From positions 62,001 through 126,000 of the forward strand of contig NW_005179094.1 in assembly GCF_000350225.1 (NCBI RefSeq): 64,000 bases of DNA. Reading direction: 5' to 3'. The DNA is from Chondrus crispus (Eukaryota > Rhodophyta > Florideophyceae > Gigartinales > Gigartinaceae). Each line of letters starts with the position of its first letter. Position 1 is the first letter of the stretch. Positions 42,701 through 54,379 of this stretch are shown piece after piece. Position numbers and translations under genes: made by a program. The notes under the pieces are model-generated. The model was not told the DNA's origin. It saw nothing but the letters and a program-made list of their open reading frames with translations, and did not search any database.

Positions 42701-43660
42701 CGGGTACTGTACCTGGCACACCATCCGAGGTTGGCAGGTCACCCGGGAGCGACGCGTATGTACTACACCCTTCGCAGGGAGTACTACTGGCCACACATGG
42801 CCAGCGACGCGTTTTCGACCGTACGGAATTGCACCTCGTGTGCTGCGACCCGCGGGACGCTTTTCAAGAACCAAAAGGATCTCGAGCTGTTCCCCGCGGC
42901 GGGCCCCTTGGAGTTTGTCGCGATGGACCTCCTGGGGCCCCTGCCCAAGACCGCGCACGGAAACCAACACGTGTTGGTAATTACCGACCGGTTCTCTAAG
43001 CTAACGCGCAGTATCCCGCTTCGGACCACAACCGCTTCGGTCGTCGCAAACGCGTTTTTAGACAACTGGGTCTACGTTTACGGAGCGCCGCGCTACGTAC
43101 TAACCGACAGTGGCCCCCAGTTCGCTGCGAAATTCTTCGACGCGGTATGCGCCCTCCTGGGGGTGCAGCATTATCTCACGACAGCCTACCACCCCCAGTC
43201 GAATGGGCAGACCGAACGGTTCAATCGCACGCTGGTGCAACGCCTCTGGCACTACTTGGAGGAGCAGCAGCGCGATTGGGACGACTACGTGCAGCCGCTG
43301 ACCTTCGCGTACAATACGCAGGTCCACCGGTCGACGGAGACGACTCCGTTCGACCTGGTGTTAACGCGGCCACCGTCCGGTTTAATCCTCCCCGGTACTG
43401 TGCCGCAGGACGCGGGGACCCATCGAGAGGACCCGCGGACCCCGGTGCAGTACAAGCGCGCCACGCTGCGCAAGCTTCGCGACGCTCTCGACCGCGCTCG
43501 GACGAAATTATCCGCATCGCAAAAGCGGTACAAGGACGATTTTTACAAGAACGTCCGCTTCCGTCCGGTCGTTGTGGCGGGCGATTTTGTTTACGTCGAT
43601 CGCCCGCCCCGCCCGTTGACAAGCGTCTAGCGCCGCACGCGTGCGCAAGGTACGGCCGGA
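39780..43660 (+). pseudogene. A-2 pol region (protease, RT, RNase H, integrase)
   Basis: A retropepsin-like motif (LDSGAGPNLIHL) at about 39.87 kb. A Ty3/Gypsy reverse transcriptase at about 41.1-41.7 kb with KKDGTMRFCVDYRKLN, the MPFGLKNAPATFQ block and a YLDD active site. RNase H lies at about 41.95-42.35 kb (TEKECLAVVWS), and an integrase at about 42.7-43.4 kb has an HHCC finger and the D,D,E core (TDSGPQFAAKF, SNGQTERFNRT). Between protease and RT is a low-complexity stretch with degenerate repeats of a DDGRIxS-type unit (about 40.62-40.9 kb). It is a fossil. Confidence 0.88.
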
Positions 43661-43867
43661 ACGGACGAGCTCTCTGTCAAACTACTACCGAAGACAGAGG
43701 GTCCGTATCGCGTGCGCTCCGCTACGGACACCACGGTCCTCATCGAGGAGGACGGCGTGGAAAATCGCGTGAGCATCGACCGCGTTACGAAGATGCCGCG
43801 CGGGCCGGGGGATACCGTCACCCCGGCCACATCGACCGAATCGGACGCACAAGCCGCAACGCCAAGA

Positions 43868-44050
43868 GCGGAGTACGTCGTTGACCGCATTGTCGGACAC
43901 CGTACTACGCGCGGCGGAATCGACTACAAGGTCCGGTGGTATGGATATACCGCTTCGGACGACACCTACGAGCCCGCCGATGGGCTACCGCAGCCGTTTA
44001 TCGACCGGTATTGGCGCTCGCGCCCACAAGGATCAAGCGTGCAAGCGTAG
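43868..44050 (+). other. A-2 chromodomain
   Basis: YVVDRIVGHRTTRGGIDYKV followed by RWYGYTASDDTYEPADGLP matches the chromodomain fold (aromatic cage residues Y, W, Y) found at the C-terminus of chromovirus integrases, where it steers insertion to modified histones. Elements B-1, E and G show none in what is visible. Confidence 0.85.
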
Positions 44051-45470
44051 CGCAAGTTTCGGCCGCTCTCGGTCGCACCGCTCGGACGCTCGCTCGCGCA
44101 AAAGCCTTTGGGGAAAACAAGCCGCCCACGTGCTATGCAGCCCCGGCAGCCAGCCGCGTGTGACTGCGCACCGCAAGGCAGTCCGTACCGGATGGATCCC
44201 GTGCAAATGGACGCAGATTCTTCCAAAAATTGGCCAACCCTCCGGGAGGGTGGTCCACAATGGGAATTTCCCCGAAGCGCCCACGCGGATAGCTAGCAGC
44301 CACGCCTGGCCGCACCGTTCGCATGATCGCGCTCGCACGCGCCTATGGAAATGGAGAGCTATCCCGAGAACCGGTTCTTTGGATTGAGAGGTATCGCGTT
44401 CGCCGGCTTTTTAATTTAGTCGCGATTTGGGCTACGTTTTTCCCTCCCACGCTGCGGGAAAAAATCGTAGCCCGTTTCTGACAACGGCATTGCACTCCTG
44501 GGAGCATTCCGCGTCCGGTAGTGTCGCCTCGGGAAAACCGCATTCGGACATATTTGGAAACCAAATCGGTTTCTTCCCGTTTCTTCCCGTTTCTTTCAGT
44601 TTCCAAATGACGCTTTGGGAGACAGGTCGCAGAAAAGGGACATTACGACCGGTTGATGCGCGCGAATCGCTGCGAGCGCACGAGGGAAGTTCTGGCGCAC
44701 GTATCTGTGCCCTTCTGTGGCCGACTTCGACCGCAAAGGACGGAAAACAAGGGCGGATTTATGAAAATTGGCCAGCCCTTCGGGGTGCGAAGACGGGGAT
44801 TCTCATCCCAAACCGACCGTACGGAACTTGCGCGCGCTGTTGTCCAAGCGCACTGGTGCGCTGGGGCGGTGAAGAACCGCCCGGGCGACAGTGTCGGCCC
44901 CCGTCCAGCCCGGCGGGGGCGGCGGCGAAGACTTTGGGTCGCGCACTGTACGCCGTGGGCACGCGAACCGCATCGGACGAATTAACCCGCTCGAACGCGG
45001 GCTCGGCCAACTCGGTGGCCCGCGGAGCCTCGCCGCGTTGGCTCCGCCACGGGTGTACCGCATGGGCCGATCGGCTCGACGCCGGAGCCCGACCAGGGCT
45101 CGACGGCGGACCGTATGGGCACGCGGCGCAGACTTCGTCGTGACCGTCCGTTCTCGGTCTCCGGAGGAGGTACTGTACGGAAAAGTCGTCGCGGGTGGAG
45201 GAGTTGGGAATTTCGGGGGAGTGTTAGGAGGGAGTCAGGGGTTTCGGAGCGTCTCGCAGGAGGGAAATCGGACGACGCGCTTACCGATTCGGACGGGACA
45301 GCTGGCGTATCGACCGCCAGCTCGGAGTCGAGGCGGGAGAAAAGCCCGCCCGCACGCACGCACTTCGGTCTTCGCATCGCGCGCGGAGGAAAAGAGAGAG
45401 ATCGCAAAGGAGCCGTGTGGTCGGAGAAGTGGTTGCTTCGGGGACGTAGCGAAAGCTAAGGAAGGGGGTC
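44051..45470 (+). other. A-2 3' non-coding region
   Basis: About 1.4 kb between the chromodomain and the 3' LTR with no recognisable domain. Open frames on both strands are short and mutually overlapping. It ends with the purine tract AAGGAAGGGGG next to the LTR. Confidence 0.55.
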
Positions 45471-46206
45471 TGTAGTATAACGACCGTCGCGCGCGCGGGG
45501 AGGTTATTAACTGTGCGGCCGTGCACGGTGCACACGTGGGCGGGTGTGCCCACGTGTAGGGAGCGCGCACGTTGACCAACCGGCCGTGGCGTGGCGCACG
45601 TGTACAGTAGCACACGTGTCGTCCGTGCGGTAGTCTACGCGTGTTACGTGTGCGCGTTAGCACACGTGTCGTCCGTGCGGTAGTCTGTAAGCAACACGCG
45701 TGTACAGCAATGCACACGTGTAGTAGCAGCGTCCGTGCGGTAGTCTGTAAGCAACACGCGTGTACAGTAATGCACACGTGTAGTAGCAGCGTCCGTGCGG
45801 TAGTAGTAATTATGGCGCTAGCTTTTTAATTGTGTACAGTACCCGGCACGCTCTAGGCGGCAGGTACTGTACTACTGTATACTGAGACAGGTGTCCAAGG
45901 CGTCCGTCTGAGGGGTTAAGACCTGACACCCGTCCCCACCAGTAAACTGGGGCAAGCTCGCCCCCGTCCCTTTCGCGCCTATATACGTCCGTTTCGGTTG
46001 TCTATCGCGCGCGCTGGCTTCTAACCCGTTACCGGTCGCTCCCGTTCACGCACCACGGGGCGACTGCGCGTAACCGGCCAATGAGCCACTCCCTTTTCGC
46101 GAGCTCGTCCGATCGGTTCAATTAGCGCGTCGCGTCCACGCCGCGTGCTCCCTCGCTCAAGCCTCCGCCTCTCACCCAACCCAGGGCGGAGAGGATTTAT
46201 CCCACA
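45471..46206 (+). repeat. 3' LTR of A-2 (736 bp)
   Basis: It starts TGTAGTATAACG and ends TTTATCCCACA. It is 60 bp longer than the 5' LTR because of one more minisatellite unit (about 45.68-45.81 kb). Confidence 0.9.
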
Positions 46207-46659
46207 AGTATCAGAAGCTAAAAATGTGTGCTAACGACAAAGTTATGGACTACGTCAACCGGCTTTCTGTACTCGAGAACAAGCTTGCCGCCGTAGGCCA
46301 CGTCCTTTCTACTACGGAAAAGAGATGGGCGCTGCTCCGAGGCTTAAGAGACGAGTTTGCTATTACGGCGGGAGTCATTAGAGCTACACGAAAGGATTTC
46401 AATGAATCTGTAGCAGAACTTGTCACCCAAGAAGCTGAACTAGACTCCGACGTTGGAGAAAACGAAGATTCATCTGCGCTTACAGTACGTGAAGACGACC
46501 CCTGCAGGTTCTGCAAACGAAAGGGGCATGCATCTCTACAGTGTTTCTTCAACCCAGATGGACAAAATTATCGACCACAACTCGCGAAGAAGCGACGTGA
46601 TCGCATGCGAGGAAACAGGAACGGTGGAAATTACAGAAGCCAGAAGGGAAGACAAGGAC

Positions 46660-49600
46660 ATCGTCACCCGTCCAACAACCACTCTGCGTACTTGGATGTG
46701 TCCTTTGTAGCTAAGTGCAGCATAGGGAAGACAAGCACCCAAGGCAGCCGCTCTGAGAAGTGGTTCATTGATTCTGGGGCTTCTACCCATATGTGCAACG
46801 ATCGTCGCTTATTCAAATCTGTGAACAATAATTCAAGGGAGCGTTCAGTCGAAGTAGGTGATGGAGAGTTTACGGACGTGAAGGGAGAGGGTACAGTACA
46901 CTGCAGCAGAACCATCGTAGATGGAGAGACGAAGTCCGTTGCCCTGACAAACGTATTGTACGTACCATCCCTCATGTATAACCTCATTTCTGTAAGCCGC
47001 ATCCGAAAGGCTGGATTTCGTGCTACCTTTGACACCGATAATCACGGAGAAGGTTTTTGCGTGATCAGCGATCCCAAGAAGGGGATGTCGTATCTAAAGG
47101 GCATTGAAGGCAATGGCAGCGGACTATATCAGGCAATATTAAAGCCTCAGGCTCTACAAGAGGGAAAAGCGCTTGTGACCTCTGCCAACAAGCAATTAAT
47201 TTGGCATGGGCGTCTCGGCCACGCAAGTGAAAGAAGTATCAGGAAGTCCTTGCCAATTGTTGACGGTGTAAGTCTTGAGGTGGTTTCAAGTATTCCAGAC
47301 TGTGAGCCCCGTAGACTTGGAAAGTCTGTCCGCCACTCACGTCCACCAGCGTCCGAAGAATCTCGGAAAGCAAATAAGCCCCTTGAGCTTGTCCATACTG
47401 ACCTAGTCGGCCCTATAAGACATGAATCTCTCAGTGAGAGTCGCTACTTCATTCCCGTTTACGACGACTCAACTGGAATTTCTCTCATTAGGTTACTCAA
47501 ATCTAAGAAAGAGGCGGGTAATGCCCTCAAGGAAATGATCACAGAGCTAGAGACTATACACAACTGTAAGGTCCAGAAGTTACTTGTCAAGAGGGTTCGT
47601 TCCGACAACGGTAAAGAGTTCTTATCCAAAGACGTACAGCAATAGCTCAGACAAAAGGGAATTCAGCATGAGCTTGCAGCGCCCTACTCGCCAGAATCTA
47701 ATGGCAAAGCCGAGCGACTGAATAGGACACTACTGGACATGACGAGGACAATGCTGATGGGAGCTCGTCACATTCCTGGCTATAGGCGCCTGTGGGCTGA
47801 AGCAGTAAATACTGCAAACTATCTTCGGAACCGTCTCTTTACATCTGCCAGTAACGAACCAAACAAGACTCCATTCGAAATAATTTTCGGGAAGAAGCCT
47901 AATCTGGCTCATGTCCGTAAATTTGGAGCAAAAGCATACGTACACATACCAAAACGTAAACGCCGAAGCAAACTGGACGAGAGGGATGAGATCGGATATT
48001 GCGTGGGATTCGCAGCTGGAAATGTCTGTCGTGTGTACTTGCCGCACGCAAGGAAGGTAATTGTCTCACGCGACCTACAGTTCGACGAACATCTGGCTCA
48101 ACAAGCGAATCCAGAGGTCCATGATACCCCAGTGTTCGAAAACTTGGGGCGAGCTGCCGAAGTTAATATAGAACTCGGACCAGGAAAGGACCATTCAGAA
48201 GCACCTAACAGTCACAGCGACAACGTTGACGTCGACACGAACGAAATGCTGACTTACGTTCCAAACGTGAGACGATCATCTCGCACATCGCATCCACCTG
48301 CAAGGTACGAGCCAGGAAACGCGACTGTTTCCATCGCTCTACTCCACCGAATGGGAGAGGCCGATGCTAAAGTGCCACTGACTTACAATGAAGCTATGAC
48401 AAGTACAGAATGCGACAAGTGGAAAACCGCCATGGATGAGGAGATCAAACAGCTCAACAAAGACACTTGGGAGTTGGTCCGGTTACCAGCAGAATCGAAA
48501 CCCGTCAAATCTAAATGGGTTTACACAAATAAGACCGATGCCAGTAACGCAGTCACCCGACATCGAGCTCGCTTAGTAGCCAAGGGTTTCTCTCAAAGGG
48601 AAGGCATTGACTACAACGAATTCATCGCTCCCGTGGCAAAGTACAGTACTGTTCGTTTGATACTGGCCCTTGCCGCCCAAGAGCATCTGGAGATACTGCA
48701 GCTTGATGTCAAAGCCGCGTTTCTAAACGGTAAGCTCGAGGAAGACATCTATATGGAACAACCTGGAAGGTACGTTGACATGAAGCACCCTGATTTTGTG
48801 TACCACCTACTGCGAGCAATATATGGTTTAAAACAGGTTTCGTGTGCCTGGCACAAAGTCTGTGATGAATTTCTCAAGTCCATGGGATGTAAGAAGTCAA
48901 ATGCTGATACAAGTCTGTACATACTCGCAACGAAGAATGGAACGGTCTATGTACTAGTATATGTGGATGACATGCTACTCTTTGGAAGCTCTCTGGATGC
49001 ATTACAGAAGTTGGCCGACGTGATTGGGAAACAGTTTGAACTTGGCATCGAGAAGTCTGTCACCAAGTTTCTCGGAATCATCGTCGAGCGCAATAGAGCA
49101 GCAGGCACAATCAAAATACATAGTGCCCCAATGATTACACACATGCTTTCTACCTTTGGACTGGTTCAAGGCCGTACTGTATCCACTCCGCTTCCACCTG
49201 GAGTAGTTCTATCAGGATTGAAGGAATCCAACGAGAACGTTAGTACAAGAATGGAAAAGACACCGTACAGGCAGTTGGTGGGGTCACTGTTACACCTCGC
49301 CAACACGACTTGCTCCGACATCGCTTACAGTACCAGCCTCCTCTTACGCTTTCTGGAGAAGCCAGCTCCTGAGCACTGGAATGCCGCCAAGTAAGTACTT
49401 CGATACTTGAAGAAAACCAAGTCGTTAGGAATCGTCTACAGTAAGAACGAAAAGGCAGGACTACACGGTTTTACCGACTCCGAGTTTGCCGGGGCTAGGA
49501 TTACGCGCAAATCAGTGAGTGGGTTTGTTTTCAGGTTAGGCGGGGGAGCAGTTAGCTGGAGGAGCAAGAAACAAGATACGACCGCTCAATCAACCTTGGA

Positions 49601-49970
49601 AGCAGAGTACATCGCGATGTCATTTACAGTCTGCGAGGCGATCTGGCTCCGTAGGATGCTATCGGAGGCCTGGGGACACTCATCATTCGCATCTACAATA
49701 TTTTTCGGAGACAATCAAGGCGCAATGGACTTGGCATACAACGATGTTATCAACGAACGCTCTAAACACATAGACGTCAAGTATCATTTCTCAAAGGAGA
49801 AAGTCAACGATGGTACAGTAGTGTTCAATTACATTCCTACTTCCAAGATGACGGCGGATATTATGACAAAGAGCCTCACGGCTGACAAACACAAGTATTT
49901 GGTCAAGAAACTCGGGATGCAACAGAACAAGGCAGTGACTTCGGGCGACTCCGCTGAGATTCAAGGCTGA
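46660..49970 (+). pseudogene. F pol (protease, integrase, RT, RNase H)
   Basis: In Copia order: protease with FIDSGASTHMC (about 46.77 kb), GAG-pre-integrase (WHGRLGHASERSIRKS), integrase core (about 47.38-47.75 kb, VHTDLVGPI), reverse transcriptase (about 48.4-49.2 kb) with KWVYTNKTDASN, LQLDVKAAFLNG and the YVDDMLLFG active site, and RNase H (about 49.43-49.95 kb) with the SKHIDVKYHF block. The order IN before RT defines Ty1/Copia. It is a fossil with about two breaks. Confidence 0.88.
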
Positions 49971-49977
49971 GGGGGAG

Positions 49978-51068
49978 TGTTAAAGTTGTGGGAGAACGAG
50001 TACGGGCCGGTGTCGGTAAACGTAACGACCCGGAGGGAGGTCCCATGGGGGTGATCAGACGATACTGGAAAGGCAGGGGATTAGGGGATTTAGAATTCAG
50101 CTTGTACACGGGGTGCCCGTACCGCCACAGGTGACAGGTGGCGGCAGAATGGCCACGTGTACCGCCGTACGTATAACGTCCCGATCGGGTACAGTAGACT
50201 AGTAGGTCCTACTGTAGGGGCGTAGAAATTAGTGTAATGGGAGTGTCAGCCGGGGGAGTCCCAGCTAGCACACGTGGTGCGCGCTCTGCCTGCGAGTACA
50301 GGTGGCAGGAGTACCGCCACGTGTGCCGCTGTACAGGTCACTCCCCGGTGGAGTACAGTAGAGGTACTCCACTGCAGTGGATCACTACATGTAGTGTTCC
50401 AAAGTAGAAGTGCATCACTACAGTACTGCCGGCCGCCGGAGGTCGACGTACTTAGGGGCGGGGGCAGTACGCTCCCAGAGTAAAAGGGGGCAGCGACCCC
50501 CTGGGCGAGAACTTAGGAGAAATAGGCAGATCGTCCCGTACGGGTTATTCTTGAGGGCCAGAAGCACACGCTCCCCAGTTTGGCCGTTCCATCGCCGGGT
50601 GGAAGCGTATGCCCATTGAGCCCTATCCCCTCCGGGGTCGCAATTCCACTCGTCCGTTTACCGGAGTCATAACCGCCGCCCTCAAAGAGAGGTTGGTGGT
50701 GTTGTAATTTTACCGCTGCCGTGGACACCCCCTCCGTGACGGGGTAAAAACCGAACCGGAAGGATCCATATTATTACAGAAATATCACTTAGTCACCGTA
50801 GTATCTCAGAAGTGTCGAAGTATCTAGAGCATTCTACAGCCCTCCATGATGTTCCATACTAGAGACATCTAGAAAAAGCTATAATAGAACAGTGTAGAAG
50901 TTACAGTATACTGTGGATGGTTCTAGAATAGATGGAACTTTCTAGAACTCAACTAGAACAAGAGTTACTGTACTGTAGAACTGCATAAATACCGCGCGTC
51001 AGTTGGGTCTCAGTACCAACTAGACTTTAAGTGCGAAACACATTGGCAAATTCCATAATCTTTCTATA
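49978..51068 (+). repeat. 3' LTR of F, interrupted by H
   Basis: It begins TGTTAAAGT right after the purine tract GAGGGGGAG, is interrupted at 49987, and resumes at about 50784 (ATCACTTAGTCACC) to end CTTTCTATA at 51068. Subtracting H and a 5-bp duplicate leaves 294 bp, exactly the length of the 5' LTR. Confidence 0.82.
49987..50778 (+). repeat. Probable solo LTR H (792 bp) in F's 3' LTR
   Basis: It begins TGTGGGAGAACG and ends TATTATTACA, with no coding sequence. The flanking pentamers AAAGT and GAAAT are an imperfect target duplication. It is rich in GTACAGT and CACGTGT motifs like the A LTRs but is not clearly the same family. Orientation is uncertain. Confidence 0.6.
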
Positions 51069-52042
51069 GAAATGAGCAGGACTGGAGATGCTCTACGATC
51101 ATCTCCAGAAATGATCAGGAGTGTGTAGAAGTCCAAGACCACGAGGGCCCTAGGTGAATATGATTTTAGCTACGGTTCGCACCCTCTCCTCGGGAGACCA
51201 GGGCTTACGGTCCGTCTGTAACAGACCCCCGAATTAGCAAAGGATAAAACTGAACTCGACCTACTGTGATAGGAAACAAAAAGGAGGAAAGCCAGGGGGA
51301 GTGACGGTGACGGCCAATACAGTGAGGTAACCATGCAGAACCGGGACAGCGCGCAATAGGCGAGGCTATCCTTGTAGAAGGGAAAGAACGCGAACGGAGA
51401 GAACGAAGTCGAGCTCGGTCTGAATCTGTCCCAAAGGTTTGGGGAACCATCCTGATATCTTTTATTCTCGGATTCGGCTCCGTTCCTGTCTTTTAAATAC
51501 AGTACGACGTGGAATCGTCAAGGCAAACGGTTACACCAAATACACGAAATACTGTATAGTTGTTCACAACAAGGCGTCACGCGTCATTCCTATGAGTTAA
51601 GATATGTCCTGTTGTGCCTGTTGGGCACTTTACAAGGCACATACTCAATTTAGAACAGAAGAGAAGCAACAGTAACCCTAAATTGAAGCAAACCATCATG
51701 CCAAGGATAATATAATTAATTGAGGAGATCGCACGCATACAAAACCGGCAGTGTACTTGCAAAGAGCGGTCAAAAGGCTGTAAACTGTGGGATTCACGAA
51801 AGGATTGGAGAAAAGCGTTTGAGAACGCGTTTTAGGAAACGTAGACAGTGAATGAAACTGGTTGTAATTGTATTAATGGCAACAACCTGGATGCAAATTG
51901 AAAGATGTACATATCTATCTCTCTCAAGGGAGTGAGTGCAAGAAGAGAAATAACGGAGAAAACGACAAATGGTACTCTCCACCGTTCGCCTCCACTCTGA
52001 ATAGGGGTGAATCTACAGAAGTCGATAGAGATCGACTTAGTA

Positions 52043-52078
52043 CAGTGCTGGCCAAAATGATAGGGACACACCCAATTT
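52043..52078. mobile_element. Tc1/mariner-like terminal repeat, single end
   Basis: CAGTGCTGGCCAAAATGATA preceded by TA and followed by GGGACACACCC resembles terminal repeats of Tc1/mariner elements. I did not find the mate end or a transposase, so this is a fragment. Confidence 0.45.
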
Positions 52079-52299
52079 GCATTGCTGCAAGCTCCTTTTG
52101 CCCCAATCATAGAACAGAAGGTGCTCTCTATACATATTGGTCTTGCTAACCACGATAAAAAGACGGTTTTATAAAAGCAAAAATAGCCTTGGAGCTACAA
52201 GTAGGGGATCACTAAAGTTGAACGGAACGGCGATGGCAAGCTAAAAGTAAATTTAAAATTGTCCAATTCAGTCGGTTTTTTAGCCATTGGAAAATAGAT

Positions 52300-52362
52300 G
52301 GTAGCACTATTGGGTGTGGTCCACTGTATAGTATACAGTAGACTACACCCAATAGTGCTACC
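52300..52362. repeat. 63-bp near-perfect palindrome
   Basis: Arms GGTAGCACTATTGGGTGT and ACACCCAATAGTGCTACC face each other around CACTGTATAGTATACAGT. The GCACTATTGGG motif recurs at about 52396. This is likely a foldback MITE, possibly of the pogo/Tigger type given the GCACTAT motifs nearby. Confidence 0.65.
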
Positions 52363-52889
52363 CCGTGACAAGGGCTTCTAATTGGCACTATTGGGAGGGT
52401 AGCACTATACCATATTGCACTCAGAGAAGACATTGGCTTCCCCTATTGGGGTACGAAGAAGTCATTTAAGATTGATTGCCTTTCTCCCGCGCGCTCTCTT
52501 TCAATCCTATATTGATTGAAAACACGTTTCGCCTTGCCGGCCATAGTTGGTTTATTGGAAGGGAGAGCTCAAAACATTGGTAGGGGGTGTCGGAATGAAG
52601 ACATTCGATGTTACAGACAGGCAGCTTGGCGACGAATGGTGGCGCCCATGATACGGCCACCCGCCGGCGCACTGCCTGCCATATGTCCACGTGGCAGTAT
52701 GATAAATGCGTGCGAAAGCACTTTACCTAGCACTATTCGGATGGTTGCACTATTCAAGTGGCACTATATCGCGACCCCCCCTCTAGTAGGAAGTCGTTCA
52801 CCGCATCCAAAAGTGGCTTAGATTAGATCGTTCACAAATCCGATGTTAGATGTAGTCCCCTATCCACCTCTTCGTGAGTGAGGCACTCT

Positions 52890-54379
52890 TTAGTAGTGTT
52901 CGCGAGTATCAATATCGGCCCGTCTGCTTTCTGATCCATATGAATATCCATTGTTGCTGCATTTCGGGTAAAGCCTAAATCTCTTTCTTTCGTTTTTGCA
53001 CACTTCGATCGGCGAACGCTCCATTTCTGCCCCAACCTTATGCTTGGCCCATAGTCCGGCAATGTATGCGGTCGATACTGGCTTCAGAAGAAGGTAAAGC
53101 GGAATTTGCAGTAAAAGACAACTCCAACAAATGAGCAGCAAGGACAACCAGTTTAGTTTTCGCACTGGTTCAGCCCAAACGATGCTTTTCTGAGACTGCA
53201 GTCCCTCATTTAGGAAAATGTCTTCAGTGTCCCCCCGCCTAGGGTTATGGCAGCGCTTCCCTGGAAGACATGATGGGCAACATGAAGCGCAATCAAGCCA
53301 GTAAGCATCACTCCTGTCATGGTGGACTTGTATCGTCTTGTCTTGACAGTGTGCGTCTTTTGCTTCGATTGCAGAACCTCGACGTGTTGACCCTCCATGT
53401 CATTTGAACTGAACTTGATTTTATTGCTTTCATCCAAGACATCAGTGCCGTTTTTCACTTTCCTCGCTCTCATCACAACAGTGAACATGGCACCTACGAA
53501 TTGTTTGTGGACAGCCTCAACCTGTTTTTTCTCGTGCTCCGATTGCGAAATGCTCTTCATCAAACGCATCTTCCCGTCATGCAGGGTGAAGTATGCCCTT
53601 GCAGAATAATTTGCGCTCAAATCATCGATCCTCACTTCGTGCTCGGCTCCATAGTCATGGATGTCCGTAGTGATTTCAACTGTGACGGGTTCGTTGTATT
53701 CGATGTCTATAAACTCCATAGTTGTATTTTCGGTGAGCATGGTGACGCGAGTGCTGATTCTTGTTGAACCCTGACGAACACCCACCAAATTGGCTGACAT
53801 GCAAGGTCTGTTCGCTGAGGTGCGGATGTGGAAGTAAAGATGAGGTGTCGAGACCAGGACAGGTTGTACAATTCGAAAGCTAACCATGTCGTTTTAAACG
53901 GGCCTCAGCTCAGGGTTTGTGAGGAAGATGATTGCCACTTCTACACAAAAGACGAATGAGAGGATGGAAAAAGCGAATATCAGAAGCCTCGTATTGAGTT
54001 TGAGGTGGTTATGTGAACTGGCGTTCTTGTGAAAAAGATGGTGTACGTTGAAGTCTTGAATGAGTTCGATGACGTACTTGACTGAAAAGCCGAAGACCCC
54101 AACCCTTCCTTTGTTTGTCCGAAGAAGAAATGCAGAAGCTGTGCTATCGATGATGAGTAAAATCAGGAGAGAGAAGAAGGCGATAAGGATGTCGTCTCTG
54201 TTTTCGGTCAAATCCCTTCGAAATGGACCGGAAACTAGCTTTTCCACCATAAAAGCATCGCTCAGGAATGGGTTCACATCCGTGGAATTCGTGGCGTTGA
54301 CAAAATGGTTTTCGTTGTCGTAAGCCACAACGAGATATGGGTTGTCGTTGTTACCGACGACCTGTTCAAACAAGGGCAT
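52890..54379 (-). pseudogene. Three-pass membrane protein, copy 3 (broken)
   Basis: A nearly identical copy of 22867-24357 (about 97% by eye), same orientation, starting MPLFEQVVGNNDNPYL. Relative to copy 2 it has a nonsense change (TCA to TAA, plus-strand 53894-53896) just after membrane segment 2, where the outward domain starts, and loss of one C in a C-run (53231-53236; copy 2 has seven C at 23208-23214), which shifts the frame before membrane segment 3. The rest is intact, so inactivation is recent, or the copy makes only a truncated protein of about 161 residues with two membrane segments. Confidence 0.85.

Larger units (their letters stand above)
36396..46206 (+). mobile_element. Chromodomain Gypsy (chromovirus) A-2, full length
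   Basis: A 9811-bp element inserted in F, with a 5-bp target duplication AGTAT (36391-36395 and 46207-46211). LTRs are 676 and 736 bp; the difference is one extra 60-bp repeat unit in the 3' LTR, and about 2% of other positions differ. The primer site is at 37075 and a purine tract (AAGGAAGGGGG) lies just before 45471. Gag lies at about 37.2-39.7 kb, pol at about 39.7-43.7 kb and a chromodomain at about 43.9-44.0 kb, followed by about 1.4 kb of apparently untranslated sequence. It is a fossil with roughly five breaks. A-1 is a second copy. Confidence 0.92.
36051..46660 (+). pseudogene. F gag, split by insertion A-2
   Basis: The first part (36051-36395) starts MEDSRTDMIDTSRYQ and has the UBN2/gag segment with MWSHKMEFVLRGKGLWEIV and ALTNIIRTIDDSC. 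The second part starts at 46212 and contains the CCHC zinc knuckle CRFCKRKGHASLQC. The 9.8 kb between them belong to A-2. It is a Copia gag, inactivated by the insertion. Confidence 0.82.
35479..51068 (+). mobile_element. Copia retrotransposon F, carrying A-2 and solo LTR H
   Basis: A plus-strand Copia element with 294-bp LTRs and a perfect 5-bp target duplication GAAAT (35474-35478 and 51069-51073). Its gag is split by A-2 (36396-46206), with the A-2 target duplicate AGTAT on both sides. Its 3' LTR is split by H (49987-50778). Without these insertions it would be about 5 kb. LTR identity is about 97% by eye, so it is older than E. It has roughly two breaks besides the insertions. Confidence 0.9.
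51069..52889. other. Intergenic with DNA-transposon ends
   Basis: No convincing gene. At 51083-51107 two MITE-type ends (TGGAGATGCTC and GATCATCTCCAG) face each other. A Tc1/mariner-type end lies at 52043, a 63-bp palindrome at 52300-52362 and a Tigger-type end near 52762-52785. Short frames such as 51832-52110 (minus) have no recognisable domain. Confidence 0.5.
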
